Positions 44,525 to 57,119 of a stretch of 64,000 nucleotides of DNA are shown here, piece by piece (the first letter of the stretch is position 1; each line of letters opens with the position of its first letter). The notes beneath the pieces were generated by a model that saw only the letters and a list, made by a program, of their open reading frames with translations, was not told where the DNA came from and ran no database searches. The stretch comes from Buddleja alternifolia. Taxonomy: Eukaryota > Streptophyta > Magnoliopsida > Lamiales > Scrophulariaceae. The translations under genes were made by a program, and so were the position numbers. The stretch spans positions 17,318,195-17,382,194 of the forward strand of contig CM033394.1 of the NCBI GenBank assembly GCA_019426215.1, in the 5' to 3' direction.

Positions 44525-47500
44525 TGTGTTATTTTTACACAAGTTTTCCCCCTTTTATCGACTTGACTTTGATAGTTTTCTTGATATTTTTATTGGGTTT
44601 CGCAAAAAACTCATAAACACAGCGGAAGGATTTCAAAACTTTAATTAAAACCCAAAGTGTTCTCTAATTGCATAATTGAATCCAAAATTGCTTTAACGAA
44701 TAAATTCAACTTACCCGTTGAAGCGAGGTCGTAGGAGAATCCAATTCTTTTTCAAAACTTCAAATTGATGAACTTCTTGAATTCTTCAATCCTCGTATTC
44801 TTCAAGTCTTATTTTCTTGAAGTTTCTTGTAAATAAATCCAAACAACGAAGCACGTTGTCTCTAAATTATCACGCATGAATTGATGATGAAAAAAATCCC
44901 TTTTCTTCTCTATATGGTCGACGGCTAGTGTATAGAGTGGGGGGATATTTTTCTTCTTTTATGAGTTGGAGAGTTACAATGAATTGTCATTCAATTAATT
45001 GTCTAGGTTAAAGTCAAGAGAAGTCTTTTATATCTCAATGACTTATTGACTAAAACAAAACAAAAGAGACCAAATTGATCATCCAACTAGCCCTAACGGG
45101 CGTCCTCTAGGATTTTTCTCTTGCTTTGTTTAATTAATTCTTTATTCAATTAATAATTTATTTTATCCAATAAATAAATTAATTAAATAATAAAATTAAT
45201 TAGATAAATTAATTCATTAATATATTTCTCTAAGAAATTAATTAATAATTAATCCTATCCATTTAATTAATTATCTTATCCAATAAGTAATTAATTAATT
45301 ATTTAACTTATCCAATAAATTAAATCTCTCCAAAAATAAAATAGAAAATCCTTTTCAATTTTCTTCATCAATTCTTTAGCGCGACTCTTTAGGTTAATTT
45401 CATTTGGCAATGAGAGAAAACCAAAGAAAGTGGGTAACACCTAGCCAGTCACGTGGCCCACTTCGTAGCCCAAATGAAATACGAATGAATGGATCATTAC
45501 ACAACCTTTCAATCGTAAATACAGTATATGTATAAATCCTTTTTTAACGTTCCCCGGTCAAATTAGAGTCATGGTTATGTTAAACTCACTGGACTTGACC
45601 ATATGTATAAATTATAATAATACGAGATCGTTGAGATCGATTAAATGCCTAGCAAAATCGTCTCTTTTGTTTTAGCCAAAGACTTTGATCTCTATTTATC
45701 TATAATCACATAGGGTACATTCTCATTCACTTATGAGAGAACAAATCCCATATTAGATATCTGCTAAAACTACCACTTGCCCATCAAGTCCGCATTTCGA
45801 GGTCGACCCCACCAACGGGTGAATTGAGTCTAACTACTCTAGTGAAAGACTTGACGTCACAAGTGCATCTTCAGCCTCATACTTCAGGTCAAAGGTTCAC
45901 ATATACCTATTACGCATAATCAGTTCTGTCATTGACAATCACAGAGTGAAAACCCATGTGACAGAACCGATGCGAGTCGTGTTCGAGCACATCAGTTCCA
46001 CTGATGTGCCTACAGTCTTAAGTTCCCACCATCACATGGTGTTCGACTGACACTCCCATGTCAGAGCTAAGATTGTACAAGTATTCGAAATCTTTATTTT
46101 CCCATTAAAGACTTCATATCATTGTGAACTAGTTTTAGTAATCAAGAATGATTTCTCTAGTGCCATTCATCCTATCCCATAGGAAGTAGAGGGATTGCAC
46201 TGAAAACACGGGCAAAGCGTTTTACACAACTTATAGGTTCAGATAAGAATTAAGTGAAAAACTAAATAGTGCCTTTTATTAGTATTAATTAAGTTCAATA
46301 CAAGACAGATGCCCTACACATTCTATCCTCTATGGCATCTGAGGGCATAATCCTAACAATTATGATCACATATGATGCTTTCACCCTTGTTTTCTCTTAC
46401 TTTTTAGGTTAGGTTAACAGTTGGTACACAGAATGAAAATCGATAGCAAAACGAAGCCGTTTCGAGCTCAAGGCAGCTAAATGCCGCGGCGTCTGATAGG
46501 TGTGAGATTTACATGTTTTAAAGCCTCATATTTATGTTATTTAAATTGGTTTATGCATGATTTATGCCACATATGCTTGTAATTTGTGTGCTTATTGAGT
46601 AAAGGTGGAAAATCAGTGCAATTGAGGAAAACTGGACGGAAATGCAGAATTTCAGAGTACTTAGAGACTGAGTTGGACAAATGTTTCTTCTACAAAGTTG
46701 TAGAGCTATGTCTTAGCTTCATGTGGCAGCTTTAACACCTAAATCGGAGCTCTGGGGAAAACGTTATGAAAGAAACAATATCGCTGCGCAGAAGAGAAAG
46801 TGCTACTGCATCCAACGTTCGAACGTTGGGTAGGTAACGTACGGACGTTGGAGTCGGTTGGACAAATTTTGGCAAGTTTTTATTCCTAATTCAACTAGGA
46901 GACTTTGGGGATTCTCTTCTATAAATACCTCCTCTTATAACAGCAATAGGGTTCGAAATTTTCAGCATTGGAAGAGATTTTGGAGCCAAGAAACGAGCAA
47001 GACAAAGAGAACGACGATTCTACATCAATTCTTCAATTCATAATAGGGAGACTTTTAATTCTAGATTATTTGTCTATGAATAATTCTATGTTTTTAGTTG
47101 TTTTTCCAATTATGAGTATGAACTAATTTACTTTAACTAAGGCCATGTGAATGCCAATTTTATGAGTTTATATATGAATTGATTGTTCGTCTTAATTCTA
47201 GTATTGCTTTGTGTATTGATTTTGTGCGTTTATTCCAATCGTATGCCTGATCAACATATGCTTGCTAATTAGCCTAGTTTATGATTCGAGAGAATATAGA
47301 TTAGGGTTTAGAGAAATCATCACATCATCCGAAAAACATGAGGAATTGCTCCTAGAGATAGGTATAGATTTCCGGGTGCAGTTAGACGGATTAATCCGGG
47401 GAAATTCTAAAACGTGAATGCATGGCTAATGATTTGAGTCTCGGATAGAAATATTTAGAGAACCGTCACGTAGTCATAGGATTATTACATCCGAGAGATC

Positions 47501-47813
47501 GGGCAGTAATTAATTAAGGTTTTTTCCACCAAAACAATAGTAGTCTAATAATTCGAATAATCACTCATATATATTAACGAGTAATAACGGTTGAAGCATG
47601 TGCCTTAGTTGCTTTCTCACATAAGAATCTTAATCAATTTGTCAAGTATCGTTTTCACTTTTTCATTGTCAATTAATCATCCTCTTTTGATTTAATTTTA
47701 ATTGCTTTAAATTTTGTCAATCTAAAATACGAGTCCTTGTGGGTTCGACATCCCAGACTTAAAATCCATTTTATTACTACACACGATCAGTCCACTTGCT
47801 GTGCAAACACGTG
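44525..47813 (+). mobile_element. gypsy-type LTR remnant, split by a solo copia LTR
   Basis: Follows a polypurine tract (GCTAAGTTTGGGGG) typical of plant Tat/Athila-like gypsy elements, and starts TGTGTTATTTTTACACAAG. After the solo LTR (44594-46358) it runs on to GAGTCCTTGTGGGTTCGACA and ACTACACACGATCAGTCCAC, a familiar end of such LTRs. A TATA-like TATAAATACC is near 46919-46928. No primer site or pol follows. The right border is approximate. Confidence 0.5.
44594..46358 (-). mobile_element. solo copia LTR (minus strand)
   Basis: 1765 bp. On the minus strand it starts TGTTAGGATTATGCCCTCAG and ends near GCGAAACCCA. Its first 300 bp match the partial LTR at 63693-64000 closely. It is also a diverged relative of the LTRs at 7152, 11632 and 18031. 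Flanking 5-mers are TTTAT and ATTAT, four of five identical. There is no internal region. Confidence 0.85.
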
Positions 47814-49200
47814 AGGATTTCTCGTGTCAGTGTCCAATAGGGAACGCATCAGCATCCTTGGCAGAATGACAAATGCCCAACCGCCGCGGCGTTCGCACAC
47901 TTCCCAAGGAGTATAAATACCCCTTTTAGGTCATTTTGACCCCACCTTTACCTTTATATATCAGTTTTTGTCCAAAATAGAAAGCACGTGCTTGGGGGAA
48001 GAAGCTACAAAGATCAAATCACTCATTGAAGGCCCCGGATTTGAGAGAAGATGGAGAATTCAACGAGAAAACCACATCCATACGAGTATTAGGGAGTTTT
48101 TACATTTTTCTTTCTTGAATTTGTTTATATTCCCTATGAATTGGGTTTTTGCTTTTGAAATGAATATGAGTTAAACTAGTTTGATTAGGGCCATGGGTAG
48201 GCCAATTATGATATTTGATTGTTAATCTATTGATGTTTATTGGATTAATTTTTCGTTTAGCTATGTATTGGGGAAATATCACTTTTGGTCCCATAGGAGT
48301 TCGACCAAAACACTTTTAGTCCCATAGGAATTTTTTTAACACATTTGGTCCCAACCGTATATTTTTGGATGGAAAATACCAATGTGAGACATACACTCTA
48401 TTAGAACGAGTGGAATATAAAATAAAAATTCTAAATTAAATTTATTTTTGGTCCCCAACCGTCCAAAACACTTGCCATTTTTCATCAATTTTTTAACTTT
48501 CGGGACCAAAAGTGTCACATTTTGAGTCTAATGGGATCAAAAGTGTCAAAAAATATTCTATGGAACTAAAAGTGTTTTCACCAAACTTCTATGGGACCAA
48601 AAATGAATTTTTCCCGCTATGTATTCAATGTTTGACCTCTATGCTTATATTTCCTTGATCACTAAATATTTGATAAAATGCCTAGGTTAGCAATTGAGAG
48701 GTAATGACCTAGGGAGGATAAAATCATTGAATACTCAATAGTTAAACTGACTAGAGAAAGACTCATTTTCTTTAGGTGGCTTTCCATTGACGTGGGGAAC
48801 TCCTAGACCGTCATTAATTGGGTTACATAAAAAGATATATAGGATTCTTTAACAAACCAAGAGATTGGGGTATTGCGTAAATTATGGAGTTTCAACTTAG
48901 CTAAATCAATCTAATGTCCAATAGAGCCTATATCGCAAACGAATAGCATAGTTGGTTGAACTATATGCTTTAATCGCTTCTACAATCATTTTCTCCTCTT
49001 ATTTAGTTGAAATTGCCTTAGTTATTTATCTTGTTTTTGTTAATTAGTTTAATCAACCTCAATTTCGTCCGATTTAACTTAGAAAGGGTAATATAATAGT
49101 CTTGGTACTTAGATTTTAGAAGTCCTTGCGGATATGATAAACACGGACTTAAACATCCACTTTACTACTTATGAGATCTAGTTCTCTTGCTAAAATTTTG
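47814..49200 (+). mobile_element. second gypsy-type LTR-like block
   Basis: Has the same plan as 46440-47813: a GCCGCGGCG word, TATAAATACC (47912-47921), a leader, and an end with GTCCTTGCGGATATGATAAA and GGACTTAAACATCCACTTTA. Probably a decayed, related LTR lying next to the first. No ends or TSD could be fixed. It contains the MITE at 48270-48615. Confidence 0.4.
48270..48615. mobile_element. Mutator-like MITE, 346 bp
   Basis: Ends are near-perfect inverted repeats of about 28 bp (GGGAAATATCACTTTTGGTC at the left; the inverse ending ACCAAAAATGAATTTTTCCC at the right). The TSD is 10 bp, GCTATGTATT (48260-48269 and 48616-48625). Several GGGACCAAAAGTG-type words occur inside in both orientations. 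There is no coding capacity. Confidence 0.9.
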
Positions 49201-49512
49201 TTGTGTCAAAGACATGTTTCGTGTAACCCTCATTCACTGAGATGTCAGGGAATGGGCACTGACAGTCACGTTTTCAGTCGAGGGTGTCAGGCAAACTGCA
49301 AAATTCAATCAACATATCTTTTGATGGATATAGAAAACGCTTTTACTTTATTTATGAACTGGTAAAAATATGGTATTCGGATAATACAACAGAAAACAAT
49401 TCAGGTTTCTCACACTACAAGAATTGCAAACGAAATTCTGGTCAAAAACATATCCTATCAGGAAATTTTACAGACAATAATAATGTACAAAGAATACATC
49501 TACATAGATTGT
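49201..49512. other. region downstream of the maspardin-like gene
   Basis: About 310 bp, presumably including the 3' untranslated region of the minus-strand gene. Nothing recognisable. An isolated CACTACAAGAA word at about 49412 has no matching inverse end nearby. Confidence 0.4.
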
Positions 49513-52500
49513 TCAAATTTCCAACAACATTTTCCAGTTAATGTACAAGGTTCCTACATGTAACAAATTAAGAATGACATACTCACACATGAAGTTCAAA
49601 ATGACATCTGCCAATGCAGTTTGCTCATTCTTCAAAATAGCTTTCAAAACAAGAGGTAAGGTGGATTCATCACTGCCATTAGATAGATACGCGTAGCTGA
49701 GGAGCAGATTTTCAAAATTACCCGAATTTGGACCTTCTGGAACAAGAGGCAGTTCGTTTTCATTGTGGGCCCCACCATAGTCTCTCTTACCATCATCTTC
49801 TGGCGCGTCATCAGTATTTCCTCGTCCATCATTTTGGTCACTTGAACTCCCACCACCATCATCCTTTGGAATGCCTTGGACCAAATCTGGCCTGGCTTCA
49901 ACACCAACTCTTCTTAGGTGTAGCTGTTGCATGAGATGAAATTCAGTAATTGTTAGAAACAGTTTTTGGATGACGCTAATTAGAAGTTACAAAAATTCGA
50001 TAAATCTACCTGAAGATGAAGATTTATTTCATCTGGTCGTGAAAGAAAAGGAAAATCACCACCACTTTTGAGATAAGCTTGACGGGCACCAGGATATCTT
50101 TCAATTACTTGGTCTTTAAGTTGTTGAGGAATTGCACAAAAATCATTCGTCTTCAAGCAGGCATCATCACATCAGAAAAAAACATAGAAATATTATCAGC
50201 AGGAATTTTAGTTCTTTAATGTGCAAGCACTCAAGGATAAAGAATTGAAAGTACAACTCAATACAACTTATTGACATCTTAAAGTAACATTTCTGAGAAA
50301 TGAGGTGTATACGTGTTTTCCGATCATATATGATTATTAATCATAGTTGGTCCAGTAAACTATGGTATGTCAGAGGGAAATAACAAGCTTGGTTTTGAAA
50401 ATATTAATGATCCTTTGAACTTCAAGAGTATACAATTTTTATTGGTTCCAGTATATTCACAAATAGGAAACGTGAATAGTGTAAACTTTAGCATAGTCTG
50501 GATCTTGGCTTTTGTAATTGGAAGGAAAAGCCAAATTTGCAAAAACTGTCATAAATTAAATCCAAAAGCTTTTTTAATGTAGTTGAACATCATGAAATAT
50601 AGACTAACATGTTGACTAATAAATTTGATTTAAGTCTAAATCTGTTCGATAACCTTTCCTTGGAATACTTATTTTAGACTGGTTTATCGAATAGGCTTGA
50701 GTTGTATGATCTCTGTCCACCAGATTTTCGAACATTATGTATATATAGGCTTCCTTCACATACTCAATTTTGGAGCTACTTCGTCTTTTTATGAAACAAG
50801 ACTTGGGGAAAAGTTTTCTTCGGCAGTTTCATCATTCACATCCGGTGCACAATAGGAGTCCTTCATGAGCAATTCAAAATTTGCTACCTCAATCTACAAG
50901 AGCTACCACTAAAATTTTCCTTTTCGATCAATGTCCAATACCAAAGGAACATAACTAAAGTCTTTCAGGTCTCCCAATTGTCCAGAGTTGGCTAAAGAGC
51001 AAAGAATAAACTTAAATATTTTGTGGAAGCTAGTTTCTACATTACCTTTATAGTCTAAACTTAGACGCATTAAGAATCCCTGCTTAAAAAGCAGGTTTTG
51101 TTAGAGGAGATTTACACAAGCTTTGCTTGGGTAAAGAGAATTTAACACAGTAATAAAATTTCTACAAAGAGATCTTCGAAGTTCAAGCCATTTACTCATC
51201 TTTCACCCATATTATCAACAACAGTTCAAGAATACACTTACATCCATTATAGTGATTAAAGAATCTGAAAGCAGAAGAGGTCCAACTGATGCTGCATCAA
51301 CTGTTAAACTCAACCTGGACGCCAAGTCATCTTTTGAAAGGGTCTCAACCTGAGAGAAAGTTAAGATTAATACTTCGAGAAAAAACATTATTCATTTTTA
51401 ATACGCTGCACAATAAAGAGATGTAAAACTATGAAGTTTGTAGTTATTCCTGCAACTCGCTGCCCCACCCCCACTCCAAATTGGATCCTATGATGAGGTA
51501 TGGCTATGGTTCAACTAAAACAGCTCATTTTCACGTGTTTAGCAATTCATATGACTAAACACTAATCAGTTTTAGTTGAATAAAATAGACTTAGTTTTTA
51601 AGCAAACACAATTAAAGAAAAAGTACCAATTACACTTTGGGGCAGTCAATTACAGGATTTGGCTCCTGTTAGGTCCCAAGGGTATTTACATCCCCCAAAA
51701 CACACACACACAGAGAAACAACCACAAGAGACCAATTCTTTCATTTCGGCATGCAAAAAGATAACTTAGCACAACTTTGACTAATAAAAGTGTCCTCACA
51801 TGTTAACTAAAAAACATTACCATTACCTGAGCAACAACAAAGTCAACGGAATCTGCAATAAAAGGTTCATGAGGACCATCACGAATTCCAGTTAAGACAT
51901 ACCGCTTCAGTAAGAAAGAAGGGGTCCAACCTACACTGTCAAAGATCAAGTTCACAATAAACCAACTTACTGTATAACAGAAGTATATATATTTACGCAC
52001 CCCACAGAAACAAAATAAAAGCACAATACAACAATTACGCCAAGTAGAATATGCAAATTAATGTAAGGTAAGGTGAAGTCATAAATCATCCATTGGCTAT
52101 CACCACCAGTTGATCAAATTTATAGACCTATAATACTTAATAATTACAAATACTGACAATATCCTCCCCTTCTTTTTTCAAATTCTAAAAAATAAACAGC
52201 TGTTTTTCTAAGACCAGCTCATGTTGATTTGGCAGGTAAATTGCAGGGTTTATGAAACCATAGTGGTAATTCAACTAGTTCTAAACCATACATAATGTTT
52301 GAAGAGTTCTCAACTAAATATATATGTAGGGGAGTCACAAGAGGTTACTTTCAACAACTATGAGTAGGTTAAAATGACACAAGAATCTTCTTTACAGCGT
52401 AAGCAGAAGGTCGCAACCAAAGAGGGGAAGGGGTGTTCCAATTCAAAGATTAATGCAACTGTTGGGTCACTTAGGGCTGGTTTCACATAGCCTTGGAAAA

Positions 52501-55500
52501 GGGAATCAAACTTGAGCAATGATCATGAAGGTCAGAATGATGATTAACCATGGATGCAATAATATACATCCTCAAAAATTAACAAAGTCAGAATTAGCAG
52601 CTGATAACAGCATTTAGAAACTCATTGGAAAACCTTTTAAATATGCAAGATTTGAAAACTGAAATTAAGAAGGAAAAGTATATACTTCTGAAATGTAGAA
52701 ATGCAATAATGTTTTCTAGAGTCCTTGAGCATGATCACATTCAATAAATTCAACACTAGTATAACCAGTTGATGTTGTGTTTGCATTATAGTTTCGTAAG
52801 GGCATTTTCTAGGAAAAGAGGGTGGTATTAAGAACAGAATCAATATCTAAAAGGTATCCATACCATTTTTAATTTTAAAAATAGAAAATAGTTTTAGATA
52901 GAAAAAAATGTTAAGATAAAAATCCATTAGGAGAAGTAATACAATAAAATATCCAATGATAACTTTGCATGAGGTCCAGCTTTAGTAGAAACTCCTTTTA
53001 TCATTACTAACGTACATGGGAGACCATGGCATGGCTGCTGAGAAATTACTTGTCTCCAAAAATGTGTTTGAGAGTACCAAAGATCTAACTCGCCGTGGAC
53101 GATGCTGAGCAAAAAGTTGAGCTAAGAAGCCCCCAAGAGATGTACCATAGAGATGTATCTGCAAATTATGGATAAAAGACCACTTCAATTTTGGACAAAG
53201 CAGTTGAAAAGTAAATCCATTTCACTCAATAAAGAGTCGGAATCTTGGAATAGACACAAAAATAAGTAATTTCAGCATCCAAGTCATGTTTCAAGAAATT
53301 CATTATTTGCTTGAATGTTCGTTGTCAAGATGATGTTGCAACAAGACTCGGAAACTTTACCAAGGGTAAAAGAATCCCACAGGAAAAAAGGCTACATATG
53401 TCCAATTAGCAGCATTCAACCATATTTGGAATCATTTTAAGTCTTTTACACATCAAAAGGAAGGGGGGTGGGGGGTTTGAAGCTGAACATATACTTCAGT
53501 CACTTCTGTCTAATAGACATTTTGAGAAACAAATAAAAGAAAAGAAACCCTCGGTCAGTTCTCCAGGCTGCACTCAAGGCTCAGGCAGCATGCACGGTTA
53601 ATTCCAGTAGTTTATTAAATTGTATATTGGGATTCATGAACGTTTTGTGAAATGACTTATGAAGGGATATTGAAATGGAGAAGGGAGTGGTATCATGTGT
53701 TTCATTAGACAAATTCAATTAATAAATTGTTAAAAGTGGGAGAGAGTAGGAAAATCAGATTTTTTTTTTTTTTTTTTTGAATCATATTCATAATCATTTT
53801 CCATATCTTTGTCAAAATTACAGAATTGAGCATGTTCATCTATATAGCATGATGAGATATTGAACGTTTAGTAATGGCGAAACATGGCAACTTTTTGGTA
53901 AGATAACTGTCCATGAAAGTAGGACTGTCCCTTCACTTCTTATATTAGGATATATCTGCACTATTTTAGAAAATCTTTAAGCTCCTCCACGTACAACTGT
54001 TAGAACCCTGCCAAAAATCTTTATGTCTTAATACATAGGACCTGCCCCATATTTTTCAAGCTAACTACCCATAATGAGAAAAAAAGTAGGAAAATAAGTA
54101 GAAAATTGAAATAAGATAACTTTTGTAAGCATAACGACCACCATCGTATTTAGTTCAAGCATAGCATAATTTGCTATACTTTCAAAGTAAATGCATATAC
54201 TGACACAATGTAAGTCTTTTCAACCATATCAGGATTGCAAACGCAAAAGCATGAAGTGCAACAGTCACAAGGAAAACTTACATGATGAACATCGATAGCA
54301 TCCAAGAACTTTTCAAATGCTTGAACCCATTCGTGGTGATTCCATACACGTGGAATATCAACAGATATGACCCGATAACCCTGAAATGTTAGGAAAAAGA
54401 TCAATGGCCTCATCAAGCACCAGATCTGCTTTACGCCAACCAAAAAATTGAAAGTGAAACAACCACATGGAACGGATATTACTTCGAGCATTCTAAATTA
54501 TCTACAATAAAGGGGCTTTAAAAAGAAAATTATAGTGCCCAAGTGAGCATTCTACATTATCTGATAGGAAGAGAGTTTGAGTGTGATATTTTAACTTCGA
54601 GCCTGTCTTCAAATATACGATCCCAATACAAGGAGATGTCCTGGCATTGATGATGCCGACATATGCTGAAGCTAATTACATAGTATTTTGCTGATTAAAC
54701 ATTACTCATCAGTTATGATACTTTTCTCTAATGTAACAAACAAAGAATAAACCAGCTTACAGACAATTACTGTGCCATTGTCTACAATAGTAACTAAGAG
54801 GTAGTTCCAGAATTTGACTATTGATACTGCAGTAACTTCTGTAACTTTTATTCTTCTACTTTGACCAAGTATCTGTGCCTGACATCCAAAACTTTGAAGA
54901 GAAACTAGCTGTAGTTCTGGCCTTCACCATTCATTTCAGAAACAAAACGAAAATGCTTGATTTGTTCCACGGCTATCTTATATATCAGATCAGCATAACC
55001 TAGACCCCATCCATGGCAATATGATCTGTAAAATAATGAAGCTTATTACCTTCATGGACAGTGACATGACTTGTTTGTAGTACACGTCAGCAGTTCCAGC
55101 TATACCAGGAAGACAAATTAGAGGAGGCACAATTTTTGGGCCAAAGTCATAATATCGCCACTGCTTTGAGCCAATCTAGAACAAAATTTTAAGGAGAAAA
55201 GTTATAAGCTTCTTTAGCTTCACTATTAGATTGCCTAATTTAATATAGTACACAAGTTTCTTTCCACGAAGGTAAAGACAAGAAGGAATAAAAAGTGTAC
55301 CAAGAACTTCCTCATAAGATGTTTTATATGAACATAATACATGATCATTTTTACCCATTATATAACTATCATCATAGAATCCGATTGAGAAGCAAGATAT
55401 AGTCCTCAACCTCCACACAGAAACCAGTCTCAACAGGACACTGAAGTTCTCGATCTCATTGATAACACAAAAGTTAAAGTTGCTGATACCAACAAGCATC

Positions 55501-56771
55501 TAGAGATATTCACTCACTAGTGTGATGTTGATACAAGGTGCCACTATTACTTTAGCAGAACATAAAACGTCATACTCAATCAAATTTAATACTAATAATT
55601 GTGGTACTTGTTAGATAGTCATAATTAATTATCATATTCAGGAGAATGCCACCGACTGGCTCAAGTGAGCACAGGAATTCTGTGCTTTTTGGTTTTTGGA
55701 TCCTTTCTATTTCTCCATCTTCCACAAGCAGTTATTGCAGTGATTGTTCTTCCAATTAATCGATAAAGAAACTGGATAGGCTTCCATAAGGTTGTCCAAA
55801 AGCACACAGCTCTTTAGCAGTGATATGTAGCTAATTACATTTAAATGCAACTGTATATCATATGTAGAAGCATTCTTGATTACACTTTAAAAACATACCA
55901 CATTACCAACTCCCAAAGAATGTAAACAGCAAATATTGACAGATGTAGCTTTTAGATGGTGTTTATTCCTAAGTCATTTGTCAATAATACAAAACTTTCA
56001 AACAGTTCATTGACATGGATTTAATTGAACCATTCACCCCAGCAAGAAGATATTGACATGAATTTTCGTCCCAGTAGCATCAATATTTTAGCTATAGCAA
56101 GGCATTCCACAATGTTGTCAATTTCCAGGTACATACAACATGAAACGGAAATTATTTCAGGTTGTGTTTGGATTGAAGAATTTGAAATCCGATTTCACTT
56201 CATCAATGAATTGATTGACTTTGTTTGGATATTTCTCAAGTTACAATGGATTTCAAAATCCTTGGAACTCATTTTGAGCTAAGTCTTCAATCATTATGGT
56301 GGATTTATTCATTCATCCAAATCCATTACTCAAATCCAAACCCATCAATCGAAACACAACCTCAATGCTTTCTAACAACCTAGATGAAATAAAATAAGAA
56401 AGACGTCCTATACATATCTACCAAAGAGTTAGAGCATAATCACATTTTCAACAAAAAACGAAAAAAAAAATTGTTGGCAAAGGAAAAACTAGTTAAGCTA
56501 AGATCTTGAGTCCAATCAATAACAGCCCAAGGATCAAACCTAAGTCGGCAGGTAATTATATACAGTGTTTGACTATCAAAATAAGAATAAAAACATGAAA
56601 AATCTGAAACCAAGTTGAGAAATGAACAAGACTAAGGTAAGGAGCCTATCCCATCATCAAGAACAAAAATTAATCGATTATTATAAGAACTCCACTTACG
56701 GGGATCTTGTGAAGAGGGACCTGAGACTTGAAGTAGATGTAATCACCGGGCGCCGAAAAAACACCTCTCAT
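49513..56771 (-). CDS. maspardin (SPG21/ACP33) family alpha/beta-hydrolase, eight exons, 402 aa
   Basis: Coding exons on the minus strand: 56771-56700, 55175-55050, 54380-54282, 53158-53016, 51935-51827, 51349-51242, 50150-50010 and 49923-49513. All introns are GT-AG and all phases agree. The protein starts MRGVFSAPGDYIYFKSQVPL. QWRYYDFGPK and ICLPGIAGTADVYY follow, then GYRVISVDIPRVWNHHEW. The nucleophile-elbow motif is GTSLGG (Ser about residue 106), then AQHRPRRVRSLVLSNTFLE, WTPSFLLKRYVLTGIRDG and RPDEINLHLQLHLRRVG. This is the plant maspardin-like protein, whose animal counterpart binds CD4 and acts in endosomal trafficking; a plant substrate is not known to me. The tail (about 285-402) is acidic and low in complexity. 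Its last 15-20 residues are uncertain because a GTGAGT after NFM could be a donor to a further exon. There are no disabling mutations. Confidence 0.9.
53760..53780. repeat. poly-T tract in intron 3 of the maspardin-like gene
   Basis: About 20 T in a row, in the intron between exons 3 and 4. It could be the A-tail of a small minus-strand retroposon, but no other hallmark is visible. Confidence 0.8.
56160..56361. mobile_element. small MITE in intron 1 of the maspardin-like gene
   Basis: About 202 bp with inverted ends GGTTGTGTTTGGATTGA and TCAATCGAAACACAACC. The 3-bp flanks TCA are identical on both sides. The interior carries paired GATTTGAAATCC-type words. A three-base duplication fits Tourist/PIF-like elements, although TCA is not the usual TWA. 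Confidence 0.65.
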
Positions 56772-56797
56772 TGCCGATTTTAACGTCGTTTCCTACG

Positions 56798-56840
56798 CAC
56801 ATATACAGATACAGATACACACACATACATATATATATGA
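56798..56840. repeat. dinucleotide repeat in the 5' leader of the maspardin-like gene
   Basis: GATACA and CACATA repeats then (AT)n, about 25-70 bp upstream of the start codon. No TATA box is evident near it. Confidence 0.75.
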
Positions 56841-56967
56841 TTGATCGTAGTTGTAATTTTCACAGGGAGTAGGAATTTCTGATTTAGATGGAGAATTATT
56901 GTGTATGAGCTGTGATTTATGGGATTTGACGAAGTGAAGTAGAATGAAATGGGCAGCCCAACCATGT

Positions 56968-56997
56968 GGGGGGTGGGGGGGGGGGGGGGGGGGGGGG
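56968..56997. repeat. poly-G tract upstream of the maspardin-like gene
   Basis: Six G, one T, then 23 G, some 200 bp upstream of the start codon. It is prone to slippage and sequencing error and can form a G-quadruplex on the plus strand. Confidence 0.9.
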
Positions 56998-57119
56998 ACC
57001 AATAATTAGGCGTTTTCACAACAGCAATGGCACCCTAAATATACAGGATATTTCGGACTTGGCACATTTAAAATACCAATGAACCACTTTCCACCCTGAA
57101 ATTGCAATAATGTTGCCAT

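Noticed and set aside
49405..49425. CACTACAAGAA word resembling another CACTA end
   Set aside because: No inverted partner, duplication or subterminal array nearby.
54174..54491. 105-codon frame over exon 3 of the maspardin-like gene taken as a separate gene
   Set aside because: It is one exon with intron read-through on both sides; splice sites and family alignment show the exon is 54282-54380.
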